The notes: a model not told the origin generated them from the sequence alone. DNA of 64,000 nucleotides from Lawsonibacter faecis (GCF_014287675.1 NZ_JACOPQ010000016.1:1-64000); one strand, 5' to 3'. Positions 8,809-20,100 are shown, counted from the stretch's first letter. Numbers and translations: made by a program.

Positions 8809-10254
8809 GTGAGGACTTATCTGGCGGTGGATATCGGCGCGTCCAGCGGCCGGCATATTTTGGGCTGGGTGGAGGACGGGCGGATCCGTCTGGAGGAGGT
8901 CTACCGCTTCCCCAACCTCCAAAAGGTGGTGGGCGGCCACGACTGCTGGGATATCGAGGCCCTCTGGGGCCATATTCTGGCGGGGCTGAAGGCCTGCAGG
9001 GAGCGGGGCAGAACACCCGACTTCATGGGAATCGACACCTGGGCGGTGGACTTCGTGCTGGTGGACGGGGCCGGACGGCGGGTGAGCGACACGGTGTCCT
9101 ACCGGGACGCCCGCACCGACGCCCTGCGGGCGGAGGCGGAGAAGCTGCTCCCCTTCGCATGGCTCTATGAGCGCACCGGCATCCAGTACCAGCCCTTCAA
9201 TACGATTTACCAGCTCCTGGCCCTGAGACGGGAGCACCCGGAGCAGCTGGAGGATGCGGAGCGGTTTCTGATGCTCCCAGACTACTTCCACTATCTGCTG
9301 ACGGGCCGGATGGAGAACGAGTACACCAACGCCACCTCAACCGCTCTGGTCAGCGCCCATACCGGGGACTGGGACGGGGAGATTTTGAGCGCGGCGGGGC
9401 TTCCCCGGAAGCTCTTCGGCCCCCTGCGCACTCCCGGCACGGTGCTGGGGCGCTTTACGGAGGAGGTACAGAGGGAGGCGGGCTTTGACTGCACGGTGAT
9501 TCTCCCTGCCACCCACGACACCGGCTCCGCCTTCCTGGCTGTCCCGGCCCGGGACGAGAACGCCGTGTATCTCTCCAGCGGGACCTGGAGCCTGCTGGGG
9601 GTGGAGAACGGCGCGCCTATCACCAGCGCGGCCAGCGCCGCCGCCAACTTTACCAACGAGGGCGGGTACGACCGCCGATTCCGCTACCTCAAGAACATTA
9701 TGGGGCTGTGGATGATCCAGTCCATCCGCAGGGAGCTGAGCGGCCTGTGCTACGTTGCGGGCCGGGAGGAGCGCTCGGACACCGGGCGGGAGTGGACCTT
9801 CCCAGACCTGATTGCCGCGGCGGCGGAGGCGGAGGGCTTCCCCAGCGTGGTTAACGCCAACGACGAGCGCTTCCTGGCCCCGGTGAGCATGGCGGAAGCC
9901 GTCAAGTCCGCCTGCGCGGAGAGCGGCCAGAGCGTGCCGGGGACGGTGGGCGAGCTGATGCAGTGCGTCTACCGCAGTCTGGCGGAGTGCTACCGAAGCG
10001 CCGTGGAGGAGCTCCGGACCCTGACGGGGAGGGCTTATACCAGCATCAATATCGTGGGGGGCGGCTGTCAGGACGGCTACCTGAACCGCCTCACCGCCCG
10101 GGCCACGGGGCTTCCCGTTCTGGCCGGGCCGGTGGAGGGCACCGCCCTGGGCAACCTGATGGCCCAGATGCTGGCGTGCGGAGAATTCCACTCCCCGGCG
10201 GAGGCGCGGGCCGCCGTCCGCCGCAGCTTTACAATCAAGGAGGTACATCCATGA
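8809..10254 (+). CDS. rhaB: Rhamnulokinase
   Basis: FGGY-family kinase, 481 aa, phosphorylating L-rhamnulose to L-rhamnulose 1-phosphate in the cytoplasm. The N-terminal nucleotide-binding motif VDIGASSGRHILG and IDTWAVDFVLVD are typical of RhaB. The C-terminal half carries THDTGSAFLAVPA, the SSGTWSLLGVE ATPase-fold motif and NIVGGGCQDGYLN. The start is GTG behind GAGGAGGAGAGAGG. The stop overlaps the rhaA ATG (ATGA), so kinase and isomerase are co-translated. Order rhaB-rhaA-rhaD matches classic rhamnose operons. Confidence 0.95.
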   Translation: MRTYLAVDIGASSGRHILGWVEDGRIRLEEVYRFPNLQKVVGGHDCWDIEALWGHILAGLKACRERGRTPDFMGIDTWAVDFVLVDGAGRRVSDTVSYRDARTDALRAEAEKLLPFAWLYERTGIQYQPFNTIYQLLALRREHPEQLEDAERFLMLPDYFHYLLTGRMENEYTNATSTALVSAHTGDWDGEILSAAGLPRKLFGPLRTPGTVLGRFTEEVQREAGFDCTVILPATHDTGSAFLAVPARDENAVYLSSGTWSLLGVENGAPITSAASAAANFTNEGGYDRRFRYLKNIMGLWMIQSIRRELSGLCYVAGREERSDTGREWTFPDLIAAAAEAEGFPSVVNANDERFLAPVSMAEAVKSACAESGQSVPGTVGELMQCVYRSLAECYRSAVEELRTLTGRAYTSINIVGGGCQDGYLNRLTARATGLPVLAGPVEGTALGNLMAQMLACGEFHSPAEARAAVRRSFTIKEVHP

Positions 10255-11501
10255 GCCGATACGAAGAGGCAAAACTGAATTACGAAAAGATGGGCGTGGA
10301 CGTGGAGGGCGCTCTGACTCTCTGCGCCGCCACCCCCATCTCCATCCACTGCTGGCAGGGGGACGACGTCCGCGGCTTCGACCAGAAGGACGGTCGGGCC
10401 GGGGACGGCATCCAGACCACCGGCGACTACCCCGGCCGGGCCGGGAGCTTTGAGGAGCTGAAGGCCGATTTTCTCAAGGCCGCGAGCCTTATCCCGGGCA
10501 AAAAGCGCATCAACCTCCACGCCAGCTACGCTGTTTTCCCCGAGGGCGAGTGGGCGGACCGGGACAAGACCGCGTACCGGTATTTCATCCCCTGGGTGGA
10601 GTTCGCCAGGGAGCACGGCTTCGGCATCGACTTCAACCCCACCTGCTTCTCCCACCCCATGGTAAAGAACGGACTGACCCTGTCCAGTCCGGACGAGGCC
10701 GTCCGCCGCTTCTGGATTGACCACTGCATTGCCTGCCGCCAGGTTGCCCAGCGCATGGGCGAGGCGCTGGGGGACAAGGTGCTCAACAATATTTGGGTGC
10801 CCGACGGCATGAAGGACGTGCCCGCCGACCGCATGGGCCCGCGCCTGCGGCTGAAGGCCGCCCTGGACGAGATCTTTGCCGAGAACTGCCCCAACGTCAT
10901 TGACAGCGTGGAGAGCAAGGTCTTCGGCATCGGGCTGGAGAGCTACACCGTTGGATCCGGAGAGTTTTTCATGGCCTATGCCTCCCAGCATCCGGGGGTG
11001 TATCATCTCCTCGACAACGGCCACTACCACCCCACGGAGCTGGTCAGCGACAAGATTCCCACCCTGCTCTGCTACTTCGACGTTCTGCCCCTCCACGTGA
11101 CCCGCCCGGTCCGCTGGGACAGCGACCATGTGGTGCTCTTCGACGACGAGCTGAGGGAGATGATGACCGAGATCGTCCGCTGCGGCGGACTTCAAAAGGT
11201 GCTCATCGGCCTGGACTTCTTCGACGCCTCCATCAACCGGGTGGCCGCCTGGGTGGTGGGCACCCGCAACGCCCAGAAGGCCCTGCTGTGGGCGCTCCTG
11301 CAGCCCCACGAGGCCCTGAAGGCCCTCCAGGACAGCGCCGATTTCACCGAGAAGATGGTGCGGATGGAGGAGGCCAAGACCCTGCCCTTCGGGGATATCT
11401 GGAGGGAGTACTGCCGCCGGGAGGGCGTGAGCGCCGACGAGAGCTGGTTCGAGGATGTAAAGGCCTACGAGCGGGAAGTGCTGAGCAGGCGGGGGACATG
11501 A
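10251..11501 (+). CDS. rhaA: L-rhamnose isomerase
   Basis: 416 aa, close to the 419 aa of E. coli RhaA. It interconverts L-rhamnose and L-rhamnulose and is a metal-dependent TIM-barrel enzyme. Recognisable stretches are CAATPISIHCWQGDDV near the N-terminus, FNPTCFSHPMVKNGLTLS, IWVPDGMKDVP and LLDNGHYHPTE, which contribute metal and substrate ligands. ATG 10251 overlaps the rhaB stop; an open frame continues upstream inside rhaB but is not used. The stop lies 75 nt before the preferred rhaD start. Confidence 0.96.
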   Translation: MSRYEEAKLNYEKMGVDVEGALTLCAATPISIHCWQGDDVRGFDQKDGRAGDGIQTTGDYPGRAGSFEELKADFLKAASLIPGKKRINLHASYAVFPEGEWADRDKTAYRYFIPWVEFAREHGFGIDFNPTCFSHPMVKNGLTLSSPDEAVRRFWIDHCIACRQVAQRMGEALGDKVLNNIWVPDGMKDVPADRMGPRLRLKAALDEIFAENCPNVIDSVESKVFGIGLESYTVGSGEFFMAYASQHPGVYHLLDNGHYHPTELVSDKIPTLLCYFDVLPLHVTRPVRWDSDHVVLFDDELREMMTEIVRCGGLQKVLIGLDFFDASINRVAAWVVGTRNAQKALLWALLQPHEALKALQDSADFTEKMVRMEEAKTLPFGDIWREYCRREGVSADESWFEDVKAYEREVLSRRGT

Positions 11502-11575
11502 CCCCGGGAGAAACGATGTTTACTGCGGTGAAGCCTCACGTCTGCAAGGAATACTGGGATTTGGAAGGCGATAAC

Positions 11576-12400
11576 ATGGGTATTTTGGACATTAAAATCG
11601 TACAGGATTACATCCGCATGTGTACCGACGGGTGGGAACAGGGCTGGCACGAGCGCAACGGCGGCAACCTGACCTACCGCATGAAGGAATCCGAGGCCGC
11701 CGAATGCAGGGCCTTCTTTCGGGACCCGGGCCCCTGGGTGGACATGGGGGTTGCGGGGGAGAACCTTGCGGGGGAGTACTTTCTCACCACCGGCAGCGGA
11801 AAATTCTTCCGCAACGCTGCCCTGGACCCGGAACACTCCATCGGCATAGTGGAGATAAACGGCCGGGGGGACGCATGGCGCATCGTCTGGGGTCTGGAGG
11901 GGGGCGCAAAGCCCACCAGCGAGTTCCCCAGCCACTTTATGAACCACTCGGTCCGCTTCGCAGCCACGGGCGGGGCCTGCCGGGTCATCTACCACGCTCA
12001 CCCGGCCAATATCATCGCCCTGACCTACGTACTGCCCCTCACGGCCCGGGACTTTACCCGGGCGCTCTGGAAGAGCGCCACCGAGTGTCCGGTGGTCTTC
12101 CCCGCGGGGGTTGGAGTGGTGCCCTGGATGGTGCCCGGTGGGGCGGAGATCGCCATGGCCACCAGCGAGCTGATGAAGACTTACGACGCGGCGGTCTGGG
12201 CCCACCACGGGCTTTTCTGCTCCGGGAGCGATTTCGACGCCACCTTCGGCCTGATGCATACCATCGAGAAGGCGGCCCAGATCCATGTGCTGGCCCTCAG
12301 TGCGGGCCGGGGAGAGCTGCGGCAGACGATCCGGGACGACGAGCTGCGTGCTATCGCCAGGGATTTCAAGGTGACGCTCAATGAGGAATTTTTGGACTAG
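11576..12400 (+). CDS. rhaD: Rhamnulose-1-phosphate aldolase
   Basis: Class II zinc aldolase, 274 aa from ATG 11576, the same length as E. coli RhaD. It cleaves L-rhamnulose 1-phosphate into DHAP and L-lactaldehyde. Motifs: ERNGGNLTYR near the N-terminus, TTGSGKFFRN for phosphate binding, HAHPANIIALTY with the HxH zinc ligands, and WAHHGLFCSG with the third histidine. GGAAGG lies 8 nt before ATG 11576. An in-frame ATG at 11498, overlapping the rhaA stop, would add 26 residues; it remains possible. No lactaldehyde reductase or rhamnose mutarotase gene is present in the window. Confidence 0.94.
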   Translation: MGILDIKIVQDYIRMCTDGWEQGWHERNGGNLTYRMKESEAAECRAFFRDPGPWVDMGVAGENLAGEYFLTTGSGKFFRNAALDPEHSIGIVEINGRGDAWRIVWGLEGGAKPTSEFPSHFMNHSVRFAATGGACRVIYHAHPANIIALTYVLPLTARDFTRALWKSATECPVVFPAGVGVVPWMVPGGAEIAMATSELMKTYDAAVWAHHGLFCSGSDFDATFGLMHTIEKAAQIHVLALSAGRGELRQTIRDDELRAIARDFKVTLNEEFLD

Positions 12401-12438
12401 AATTGCAAATCAGGACGGTCCTTTTGTAAATCACAGCG

Positions 12439-12467
12439 TTGTTTGCGGCCCGTTTTTCGGATAATAT
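12439..12467 (+). promoter_or_regulatory. Possible promoter for the rhamnosidase gene
   Basis: TTGTTT (12439-12444), 17-nt spacer, TAATAT (12462-12467). This is a moderate sigma-A-like match in the 177-nt gap after rhaD. The -35 lies next to a sequence resembling the tail behind the AraC gene (see findings). Confidence 0.35.
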
Positions 12468-12577
12468 GGGAGCAAGAGGCAGTTAATAACAGCCGAAAGC
12501 CCGCAAGAGCGGTGAAATAAAAGCAAAAGGCCCGGGTTATCTGTTCGGATGCAGGGAAGCAGAGGAGGGAATGCCCC

Positions 12578-15145
12578 ATGTTGACCATTGACAAATTCAC
12601 GGTGGAGAGTCTGAGCGAGGACTGCGTGACCGACAGCCCCCGGCCGCGATTTTCCTACAGCCTGGAGAGTGACCGGCGGAATGTGACGCTGAGCCGGGCG
12701 CAGATTTCGGTGAACGGCTGGACGGGGGACGCGGAGGGGCAGATTGCGGTGCCCTACGGCGGCGCGCCCCTGAAGCCCTTCACCCGGTATACTGCGGAAT
12801 TGACCGCGGTGGATAACGCCGGGGAAACTGCCGCCGCCGCCCTGACGTTTGAGACCGGGCGCATGGGGACGGCCTGGGCCGGGAAGTGGATCACCGACGC
12901 CGCCTACCGGTTCACGGGGAAGAAGGACTCCCCACTGCCCATGACCTTCCGCAAACGCTTCGGCTGCGGAAAAAAGGTGGCGAGGGCGCGGATTTGCGCC
13001 ACGGCGATCGGCATTTACGAGCTGGAGCTCAACGGCCGGAAGGTGGGAAAGGACTACTTCGCGCCGGGGCTCACCTCCTACGAGCACACCCTCCAGTACC
13101 AGACCTACGACGTGACGGAGCTGCTGGGCGGGGAGAACACACTGCTGGCCGTGGTGGCCGGCGGCTGGGCGGTGGGGGCCTTCACCATGAACCGGGTGAA
13201 CCGCATCACCGCCCCCCGGCAGGCGCTGCTGGCCGAGCTGCGAATTGCCTACGAGGACGGGACCGAGGAGGTTTTTGGGACCGACGAGAGCTGGGAGGTC
13301 ACCGAGGAGGGGCGGTACCGGTACGGGGATTTCTACGACGGCGAGGTGTACGACGCAGCCGCGGACCTGGAAAAGGCCGATTGGAGGCAGGCGGGGCGAG
13401 AGACGGTCAGGATACAGCCCGAGCTCGTGGCGACCTACGGCAATCTGGTCCGGGCCCATGAGGTGATGCGGCCTGTCTCCTGTGTGAGAGGCAGGAGCGG
13501 GATGCTGATTTACGACTTCGGGCAGAACTTCGCCGGAGTTATCTCGGCAAAGCTCCGGGGGAAGGCCGGGCAGGTGGTCAAATTCCAGCACACGGAGCTG
13601 CTGATGGACGGGGAGCTCTATTTGGAGCCCCTGCGCACGGCGAAGGTGTCGGCGGTCTACACCTGCACGGACGGAGAGCAGGAGTACTCCCCCAGGCTCA
13701 CGTACATGGGATTCCGGTACGTGGGGGTCACGGGCATCGAGGCTGGGGACCTGGAGCTGAGCGCCCTGGCCCTCTACTCGGACATTGACGGCATTGGCGC
13801 TTTCCGCTGCTCCAACCCCCTCATCAACCGGCTCCAGGAGAACATCCGCTGGAGCGCGAAATCCAACTTTATGGACATTCCCACCGACTGCCCCCAGCGG
13901 GACGAGCGGATGGGCTGGACGGGGGACATCGCCCTCTTCGCCCCCACGGCGTGCTACAACTTCGACGCGCGGCGGTTTTTGGAGAAGTGGCTGCGGGACG
14001 TGAAGGCCGAGCAGCGGCCGGGGGGCGGCATCAATGTGGTCATCCCCGAGCAGGGGTTCCGCTATCCCCCGGCGGTGGTGGCCTACTGGGGCGACTGCTG
14101 CGTGCTGGTGCCCTGGGCCATGTATTGCGCCTACGGGGACATTGAGATTCTGCGGAGCATGTACCCGGTGATGAAGAAGTATTTGAAGGCCGTCAAATTC
14201 TGGGCCGGGTTCTTCTGCCTGGGCCGCACCAACCGGCACACCTGGCGGTGGTTCCACCAGTACGGCGACTGGGTGGCCCCGGACGTGAGCATGTGGCGCT
14301 GCATGAACCGGGGGCTTTGGACCGCCACCGCCTGCTGGGCCCACTCCTGCGATTTGATGACGAAGATTGCCCGGCTGCTGGGTGAGAGCGGGGACGAGAA
14401 GTATTACGCGGATTTGAAGAAGGAGATCGACCGGGCCTACGCCAAGCGGTTTTTGGACGAGAGCGGCAAGATGAAGAGGCAGATACACCCCATGTCCCGC
14501 CACGCGCTGGGGAGGGAGGGGGAGTTCCAGTCCGGGTACGTGCTGCCCCTGGCCTTCGGCATGCTGGACGGAAAGCTGAAGGAAGGGGCGCTGGAGAATT
14601 TGGTCCGGCTGGTGAAGGAGGGCGGCTACCACATCCGCACCGGGTTCCCCGGCACGCCCTTCATCCTCTTCGCCCTGTGCGACAACGGCAGGGAGGAGGA
14701 GGCCTACCGGATGCTCCTCACCGATACCTGCCCCTCCTGGCTCTACGAGGCCAAGGTGGGCACCACCATCTGGGAGCGGTGGGACGCCCTCCGGGAGGAC
14801 GGTACCTGCAACACCGGCAAGGACGACGGGACCAACGGCATGACCTCCTTTAACCACTACGCCAGCGGCGCGGTGGGGGATTTCCTCTACCGCAGGGTGG
14901 CGGGAATTGAGAGTGTGGAGGCTGGATACCGGGTCTTCCGGGTGAAGCCGGTTCCCGGCGGTGGTCTGACCTGGGCCGAGGGGAGCGTCGAGACCCCCTA
15001 CGGGAGGGCGGGGGCGGCCTGGAAAATGGAGGACGGAGCATTCTCCATCGAGGTGGAGGTGCCCGTCAATACCACCTGCGAGCTGGTTATGCCCGGCGGG
15101 GAAACGCACACGCTGGGGAGCGGCAAATACCGCTTTGAGGCTTGA
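12578..15145 (+). CDS. Alpha-L-rhamnosidase, GH78
   Basis: 855 aa, without a signal peptide, so probably intracellular and acting on imported rhamnosides. The N-terminal beta-sandwich domains (to about residue 420) lead into the (alpha/alpha)6 catalytic barrel. The signature DIPTDCPQRDERMGWTGDI begins near residue 431 and holds the general acid, and TTIWERWDALREDG near residue 730 holds the likely general base. A C-terminal beta-domain follows. GAGGAGGG precedes ATG 12578. It lies between rhaD and a sugar symporter, so rhamnose freed here feeds the rhaBAD genes. Confidence 0.95.
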   Translation: MLTIDKFTVESLSEDCVTDSPRPRFSYSLESDRRNVTLSRAQISVNGWTGDAEGQIAVPYGGAPLKPFTRYTAELTAVDNAGETAAAALTFETGRMGTAWAGKWITDAAYRFTGKKDSPLPMTFRKRFGCGKKVARARICATAIGIYELELNGRKVGKDYFAPGLTSYEHTLQYQTYDVTELLGGENTLLAVVAGGWAVGAFTMNRVNRITAPRQALLAELRIAYEDGTEEVFGTDESWEVTEEGRYRYGDFYDGEVYDAAADLEKADWRQAGRETVRIQPELVATYGNLVRAHEVMRPVSCVRGRSGMLIYDFGQNFAGVISAKLRGKAGQVVKFQHTELLMDGELYLEPLRTAKVSAVYTCTDGEQEYSPRLTYMGFRYVGVTGIEAGDLELSALALYSDIDGIGAFRCSNPLINRLQENIRWSAKSNFMDIPTDCPQRDERMGWTGDIALFAPTACYNFDARRFLEKWLRDVKAEQRPGGGINVVIPEQGFRYPPAVVAYWGDCCVLVPWAMYCAYGDIEILRSMYPVMKKYLKAVKFWAGFFCLGRTNRHTWRWFHQYGDWVAPDVSMWRCMNRGLWTATACWAHSCDLMTKIARLLGESGDEKYYADLKKEIDRAYAKRFLDESGKMKRQIHPMSRHALGREGEFQSGYVLPLAFGMLDGKLKEGALENLVRLVKEGGYHIRTGFPGTPFILFALCDNGREEEAYRMLLTDTCPSWLYEAKVGTTIWERWDALREDGTCNTGKDDGTNGMTSFNHYASGAVGDFLYRRVAGIESVEAGYRVFRVKPVPGGGLTWAEGSVETPYGRAGAAWKMEDGAFSIEVEVPVNTTCELVMPGGETHTLGSGKYRFEA

Positions 15146-15267
15146 GGCGGGCAGGCCCGCGCTGCCTTGCAGTGCGCGAAAGCGCCCCCGTACCGAGCGC
15201 TTCCGGGGCGGTATAGTGCTGCGGATGCGCGAACCCGGACGATTTGGAAACAGAGAAGAGGAACATC

Positions 15268-16962
15268 ATGAGTCAATCATCGAGCAGGTTTTTTGACAGT
15301 CCCCTGGCGCGGACCAAAATTACGTCCGCCAATGTGAAGCCCAGGGAGATGCTGCTGGGGTATTTCGTGGGACCCTTCTGCGCGTTTATCTCCAACGCCA
15401 TCTTCGGCTCCTACCTCAACCGGTACTACTCCGATGTGCTGGGCTGGACGGACACCGCGCGGTTTGGCGTGTTCTCCGCCATGCTGCCCATCATCTCGGT
15501 CATCTTCGTGATTCTGGGCAATCTGGTGGTGGGACGCCTCATCGACAACACCCGCACGCCCCAGGGCAAGGCGCGGCCCTATCTGCTGCTGTCCGCGCCC
15601 CTGGTGGCCGTGGCCATCGCCCTCCTCTTCCTCACGCCGGAGAGCGGCAGCCCCATGATGCAGATGGTGTGGATTGCGGTGTCCTACAACCTCTACTACG
15701 CGGTAGCCTATCCCTTCTTCTACACGGCCCACAGCTCCATGGTGGCCCTGTCCACCCGCAATTCGGGCCACCGGGGAATGCTGGCCACCTTCTCCAACGC
15801 GTCCGGCGTGGCCGCCGTGGGCATCGGGGCCAGCATCCTGGTCCCCACCTTCCTGCAGAGCTTCCTCTTCGTGGAGCACGACGGTGTGATTGATCAGGCG
15901 GCCAGCTACCAGAACTGGCGCATCGTCATGATCGCGCTGTGTGTGGTGACCCTCTGCGGTATTCTGCTGGAGTACTACTTCACCCGGGAGCGCATCACCG
16001 AGGAGAACATGAAGCTCAACATCAAGGAGGAGAAAATCCCCATGCTGCAGCAGCTCAAGGGCTGCGTCAGCAGCAAGTACTGGTGGATCATCATCCTCTA
16101 CTTCCTGCTCTTCCAGTTCGGCGGACTGGTCAAGAACGGCTCCATGAGCTACTACTGCCGCTGGATGTTCGACGGCGTGGCCACCGAGGCGGCGGCCGGT
16201 GCGGCCATGGGCACCCTGGGCCTCATCGGCGGCCTGCCCACCGCCATCGGCATGGTGCTGGCGTGGCCCATCGCCAACAAGCTGGGCAAGCAGCGCTCCG
16301 TGGTCATCGGCCTGGCCATCTCCGTGCTGGGCGGTCTGGTGAGCTTTATCGATTTACATAACTTCGTCCTGGTCTGTGCGGGAATCATCCTCAAGGGCGT
16401 CGGCTCCATCCCGGCCATGTACGTCACCCTGGCGCTGCTGTCCGATGTGCTGGACCATCTGGAGGCCCGGAACGGCTTTCGCAGCGACGGGTTCACCATG
16501 TCGGTCTACGGGGCCATCATGGTGGGCATGACGGGGCTGGGCAACGGCATCATCAACGCCCTGCTTACCATGAGCGGCTACAACGCCGCGGCAACCGCCC
16601 AGAATGCCGCCGTGCAGGGGATGCTGGCGCTGTGCTTCCTGGGGATTGAATTGGTCTGCTACGCGGCGATTGTGGTGCTCATGTTGTTTCTCAAGGTGGA
16701 GAAGCACGTCAAGGAGGACCAGGCGGTCATTCTGGAGCACCAGAAGGCGGCGGTCCTGGCCGCCGGCGGAAAGTGGATTGAGCCCGACCAGCGCCTGCGC
16801 ATGGAGCAGGAGGAGGCCGAGAGAGCCGCCGAGGAGGCCCGCAAGGAAGAACTGAGGGCCTGGTGCGCGAAGAAGGGCCTCAGCTACGACGACGAGGAGG
16901 CCAAGTACCAGAAGAAGCTTTCTGAGAAGAAGGCGAAGGCCCAGGCAAGGAAGAAAAAGTAG
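15268..16962 (+). CDS. MFS glycoside/cation symporter (GPH family), candidate rhamnoside transporter
   Basis: 564 aa with about twelve membrane helices. The N-terminal region KPREMLLGYFVGPFCAFIS and the RLIDNTRTPQGKARPYLLLS loop are typical of the GPH family (MelB, XylP, YicJ). ATG 15268 follows AGAAGAGGA; an upstream TTG at 15244 lacks a ribosome-binding site. An unusual feature is a charged C-terminal tail of roughly 80 residues rich in Glu, Lys and Ala, predicted to be a long cytoplasmic helix. By position it likely imports rhamnose-containing glycosides for the GH78 enzyme, but the substrate is inferred from context only. Confidence 0.88.
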   Translation: MSQSSSRFFDSPLARTKITSANVKPREMLLGYFVGPFCAFISNAIFGSYLNRYYSDVLGWTDTARFGVFSAMLPIISVIFVILGNLVVGRLIDNTRTPQGKARPYLLLSAPLVAVAIALLFLTPESGSPMMQMVWIAVSYNLYYAVAYPFFYTAHSSMVALSTRNSGHRGMLATFSNASGVAAVGIGASILVPTFLQSFLFVEHDGVIDQAASYQNWRIVMIALCVVTLCGILLEYYFTRERITEENMKLNIKEEKIPMLQQLKGCVSSKYWWIIILYFLLFQFGGLVKNGSMSYYCRWMFDGVATEAAAGAAMGTLGLIGGLPTAIGMVLAWPIANKLGKQRSVVIGLAISVLGGLVSFIDLHNFVLVCAGIILKGVGSIPAMYVTLALLSDVLDHLEARNGFRSDGFTMSVYGAIMVGMTGLGNGIINALLTMSGYNAAATAQNAAVQGMLALCFLGIELVCYAAIVVLMLFLKVEKHVKEDQAVILEHQKAAVLAAGGKWIEPDQRLRMEQEEAERAAEEARKEELRAWCAKKGLSYDDEEAKYQKKLSEKKAKAQARKKK

Positions 16963-17112
16963 GGAGCGCGTTTGCGGACTCAGCCGGGGCGGAACCCCGC
17001 CGGGGGAGGCATGGGGGCAGAGAATGCGCCCGGAATTCAGTAACGTACCGCGGCGGGCGACGGCGGCCCGGGCGGGTGTTAATAAGTCACTCAGACAAAG
17101 AGGAGGAACAAT

Positions 17113-20100
17113 ATGAACGAGAAGAAGCAGAACGGCTCGGGTAAGCGCCGGGTCTGGCGCGGCCTGACGACCCTGCTGGCGGCGCTCCTTGCATTCGTGC
17201 TGGCGGCCTCGCCCGTGGTGGCGGCCAACCGTACCGACATCGACAAATTCCTCGGCACGCAGAGCACCAAAATTGAGACGGACACCTCCACCGGCGAGAA
17301 CCCCTACACCTACCAGTCCGATTACAAGAGCACCACCGAGCTGCTGGATGCCATTGAGGACCTGGGCGAGCGCATGAACGAGGAGGGCAGCGTCCTCCTC
17401 AAGAACAACGGTGCGCTCCCCCTCACCCAGGAGGAGACCCAGAAGGTGACGCTGCTGGGCTTCTCCAGCTACTACCCCGTCCAGGGCGGCGACATGGGCA
17501 GCAGCCTGGCCGTCAACACCGGCACCGACGCCGACACGGTGGACCTGGTGCAGGCCTTCACAGCCAAGGGCTACGGCCTGAATCCCACCATGGAGACGGT
17601 GTACAAGAGCCTGGAGGACACCTTTAAGACCGAGGTGGAGAGCTGGGGCGGCACCCAGACCTACTACCGCCAGACCGCTCCTGCCACCGACGGCGTCTTC
17701 ACCAGCCACGAGCCGTCCCAAGCCGCGCTCAGCGGGGCGGACGCGGACTGGAAGGACAGCATGGACGACTACAATGTGATGATTGTCACCATCGCCAGGG
17801 CGGCCGGTGAGAACCGCAACTACATGCCCGGCGAGGCCGGCGTGGACCCCGCCCAGAACCTGAACCAGACTGATCCCCTGGGACTCTCCGACGACGAGCG
17901 GGACATCATCTCCGCCGCCGTGGAGGCCAAGGCCCAGAACGGCGGCAAGGTGGTGGTTCTGCTCAACAACGCCAGCGCTATGGAAATTGATGAGATTAAG
18001 CGCAACGACGGAGTGGACGCCATCCTGGAGATCGGCCTGCCCGGCGGCTACGGCTTTTACGGCGTGGCCGATATTCTCAGCGGCGCGGCCAATCCCTCCG
18101 GCCGGCTGGCCGACACCTACGCGGTGGTGAACGCCAATTCCCCCGCCGCCCAGAACTACGGCAACTTCCCCTACACCAACGCCAACCAGGAGCTCTATAT
18201 CAATTCCGCCCTGGTGGAGGCTGAGAGCATCTACGCGGGCTACAAGTACTACGAGACCCGGTACGCCGATGTGGTGCTGGGCCAGGGGAACGCCGCCGAC
18301 GCCGCCGGAAGCTCCACCGGCGGAGCCTGGAGCTACGACAGCGAGGTGTCCTATCCCTTCGGCTACGGTCTCTCCTACACCACCTTCACCCAGACCCTGG
18401 ACAGCCTGAATGTGGATTTGGAGGCCGGGACCGTCACCGCCCAGGTGACCGTCACCAACAACGGAGCCGTGGCGGGCAAGGACGTGGTACAGCTCTACGT
18501 GAGCGTGCCCTATACCGACTATGATAAGCAAAACGGCATTGAGAAGGCCGCCATCCAGCTGCTGGACTACGAGAAGACCGGCGTGCTGGAGCCCGGAGGG
18601 TCCCAGACCGTGACCATCACTGCGGATGCGCAGTACATGGCGAGCTGGGACTCGGGCAGCGACAACGCCGCCGGGACCAAGGGCTGCTACATTCTGGACG
18701 CGGGCGACTACCGCTTCTCCATCGGCAACGCCCACGAGGCTGTGAACAACATCCTGGCCGCCCAGGGCAAGACTGCGGCGGACGGCATGACCGCGGAGGG
18801 GAATGCCGCCAACGTGAAGACCTGGAACCTGGGCGCGCTGGACAACACCACCTTCGCCCGGACCAAGAACGGTACCGCTGTGGAGAACCAGCTCCAGGAC
18901 GCAGACCTGAACCACTATTTGCCCGGCACCGTCACCTACCTCTCCCGCAGCGACTGGGCGGGCACCTGGCCCAAGACCTACAGGGACCTGACCGCCAACG
19001 AGGCCATGCTGGCCCAGCTGGACAACGACACCTATGAGATTACCGCCCAGGGAGATCCGTCCAGCGTCACCTTCGGCGCGCAAAACGGCCTGACCCTGGC
19101 GGACCTGAAGGGCGTGAGCAATCTCAGCGACATCCGCTGGTCCACCCTCATGGACCAGATCACCCTGGAGGAGTGCATGATCCGCACCGGTTTCGGCGGC
19201 ACCAGCACTAAGGTAATCGAGTCCATCGTCTCCCCGGAGACCATCCAGAACGACGGGCCCAACGGCATCAACTCCTATACCCTGGGACAGTACGCCAATA
19301 CCGACGCCTCCTCCGGCGACCCCTGCGCCGTGGACGAGAGCGACCCCAACCTGGCTTACAAGTTCGGCACTATGTCCAATGAGACCGTCATCGCCCAGAC
19401 CTTCAGCAAGGAGATGGCGGCGGAGTACGGCAGAGTCATCGGCAACTACTCCCTGTGGTCCAACCTGACCATCTTCTGGGGCGCGGGCACCAACCTCCAC
19501 CGCGTGCCGTACAACGCCCGCAACCACGAATACTACTCCGAGGACCCCATCCTCAGCGCCTACCAGGGCGCGGCCTACATCGCGGCGGGCATGGAGTACG
19601 GCTGCATCATCGCACCCAAGCATTTCGCTTACAACGACACTGAGATCAACCGCTCCGGCATCAGTGTGTTCTTTACCGAGCAGCAGGCCCGCGAGAACGA
19701 GCTGCGGGGCACCCAGGCCTGCATTGAGGACGCCAATGCCCTGGGCGTCATGACCGCGTTCAACCGCATCGGCGTCACCGCCGGCAACGCGCACTACGGC
19801 CTGCTGATGAACATCCTCCGGGGCGAGTGGGGCTTCAAGGGCCTCATGAGCGAGGACTTCATCACCAACTCCGTCTACAGCGTGCTCAAGGAGGCCGTCC
19901 ACGCCGGCGTCACCATGACCTGCAACACCGGAGACAGCACCATGGCCGCCGTCTCCGAAAAGTGGAGCTACTGGACCGTGGAGAACGTCAGCAAGGACGC
20001 GGGCCTGATGCAGGACCTCAAGAACGTCTTGACCTGGCAGAACTACGCCATCGCCAACTCCAATGCCATGGACGGCCTGTCCTCCTCCTCCAGGGTGGTC

